Below, piece by piece: positions 63,916-64,000 of a stretch of DNA of 64,000 bases (its first letter is position 1; each line of letters starts with the position of its first letter). The stretch covers positions 1 to 64,000 of the forward strand of contig CAZQJS010000002.1 of NCBI GenBank assembly GCA_964593725.1, written 5' to 3'. The stretch is from JAIOSM01 sp964593725 (GTDB taxonomy: Bacteria; Desulfobacterota; Desulfobacteria; Desulfobacterales; Desulfobacteraceae). A program made the position numbers and the translations under genes. A model generated the notes under the pieces. That model saw only the letters and a list, made by a program, of their open reading frames with translations. It had not been told where the DNA came from and searched no databases.

Positions 63916-64000
63916 AATGTTCTCTCATTTTAAAAATCTGATACCATATTAAATAGAACTATCATTAACTTGAATCAAAATCTTCCTGAAACAGAAAAAG
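63916..64000. other. Right-edge region upstream of pheA
   Basis: These 85 AT-rich bases contain no gene. Read leftward, TTGATT (63978-63973) followed at 17 bases by TATTTA may be part of a promoter for the aromatic operon, but the -10 match is poor. Upstream aro genes may lie beyond the window. Confidence 0.25.

Overview
The window is an AT-rich, gene-dense stretch of bacterial chromosome with 53 protein genes that I can support, on both strands. I see no tRNA or rRNA gene, insertion sequence, prophage, CRISPR array or plasmid function. The content suggests an anaerobic Gram-negative bacterium of the Desulfobacterota, probably Desulfobacterales. Pointers are the many ferredoxin-type and CCG-type iron-sulfur proteins, several radical-SAM enzymes, a two-subunit glycine decarboxylase, a sigma-54 activator, and the gene order xseA-xseB-ispA-dxs-tlyA. 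The taxon is inferred from gene content, not from a marker-gene search.

Layout. 0.4-5.4 kb (+): guaB and dnaE. 5.4-13.4 kb: a small acidic-tailed membrane protein, a DjlA-like co-chaperone, then a leftward series (fusA, a RecA-like ATPase, a NIL-ferredoxin, mnmA, mtaB, an iron-sulfur HTH protein). 13.5-21 kb (+): rsmG, ileS, lspA, lgt, holA, pyk. 21-27.7 kb (-): an Lrp-type regulator, gcvT, gcvH, gcvPA, gcvPB and a lipB-lipA fusion, with lpd divergent. This is a whole glycine cleavage system plus the machinery that lipoylates it. 29.3-34.4 kb (-): a stand-alone receiver, a sigma-54 activator without a receiver, an AAA-SPOR membrane protein and an MreB-like actin, preceded by a Na+/Ca2+ exchanger. 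34.5-40.6 kb: fabH, pgi, a GlmU-like beta-helix protein, glmM and a BI-1 family membrane protein. 41-48.2 kb (+): xseA, xseB, ispA, dxs, tlyA and a second EF-G, closed by a strong terminator.

48.2-55 kb is the least conventional part. An amidohydrolase overlaps a 708-residue KamA-family radical-SAM protein that carries a second, cysteine-less copy of its half barrel. Facing it is an operon of purC, a ParB-like protein and a spore-photoproduct-lyase-like radical-SAM protein. The SPL-like protein lacks the recognisable hydrogen-donor cysteine, and there is no ParA or sporulation gene nearby. This pairing is my best candidate for an undescribed system. 55-58.3 kb (+) holds a GlcF-like iron-sulfur protein, an orphan TolC and a small unknown protein.

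58.2-63.9 kb (-) is a tightly overlapping aromatic amino acid operon (pheA, aroE, aroA, aroK, aroC, tyrA). It covers shikimate formation to prephenate and then phenylpyruvate and hydroxyphenylpyruvate. The prephenate dehydratase domain of PheA departs from the family at several usually invariant motifs.
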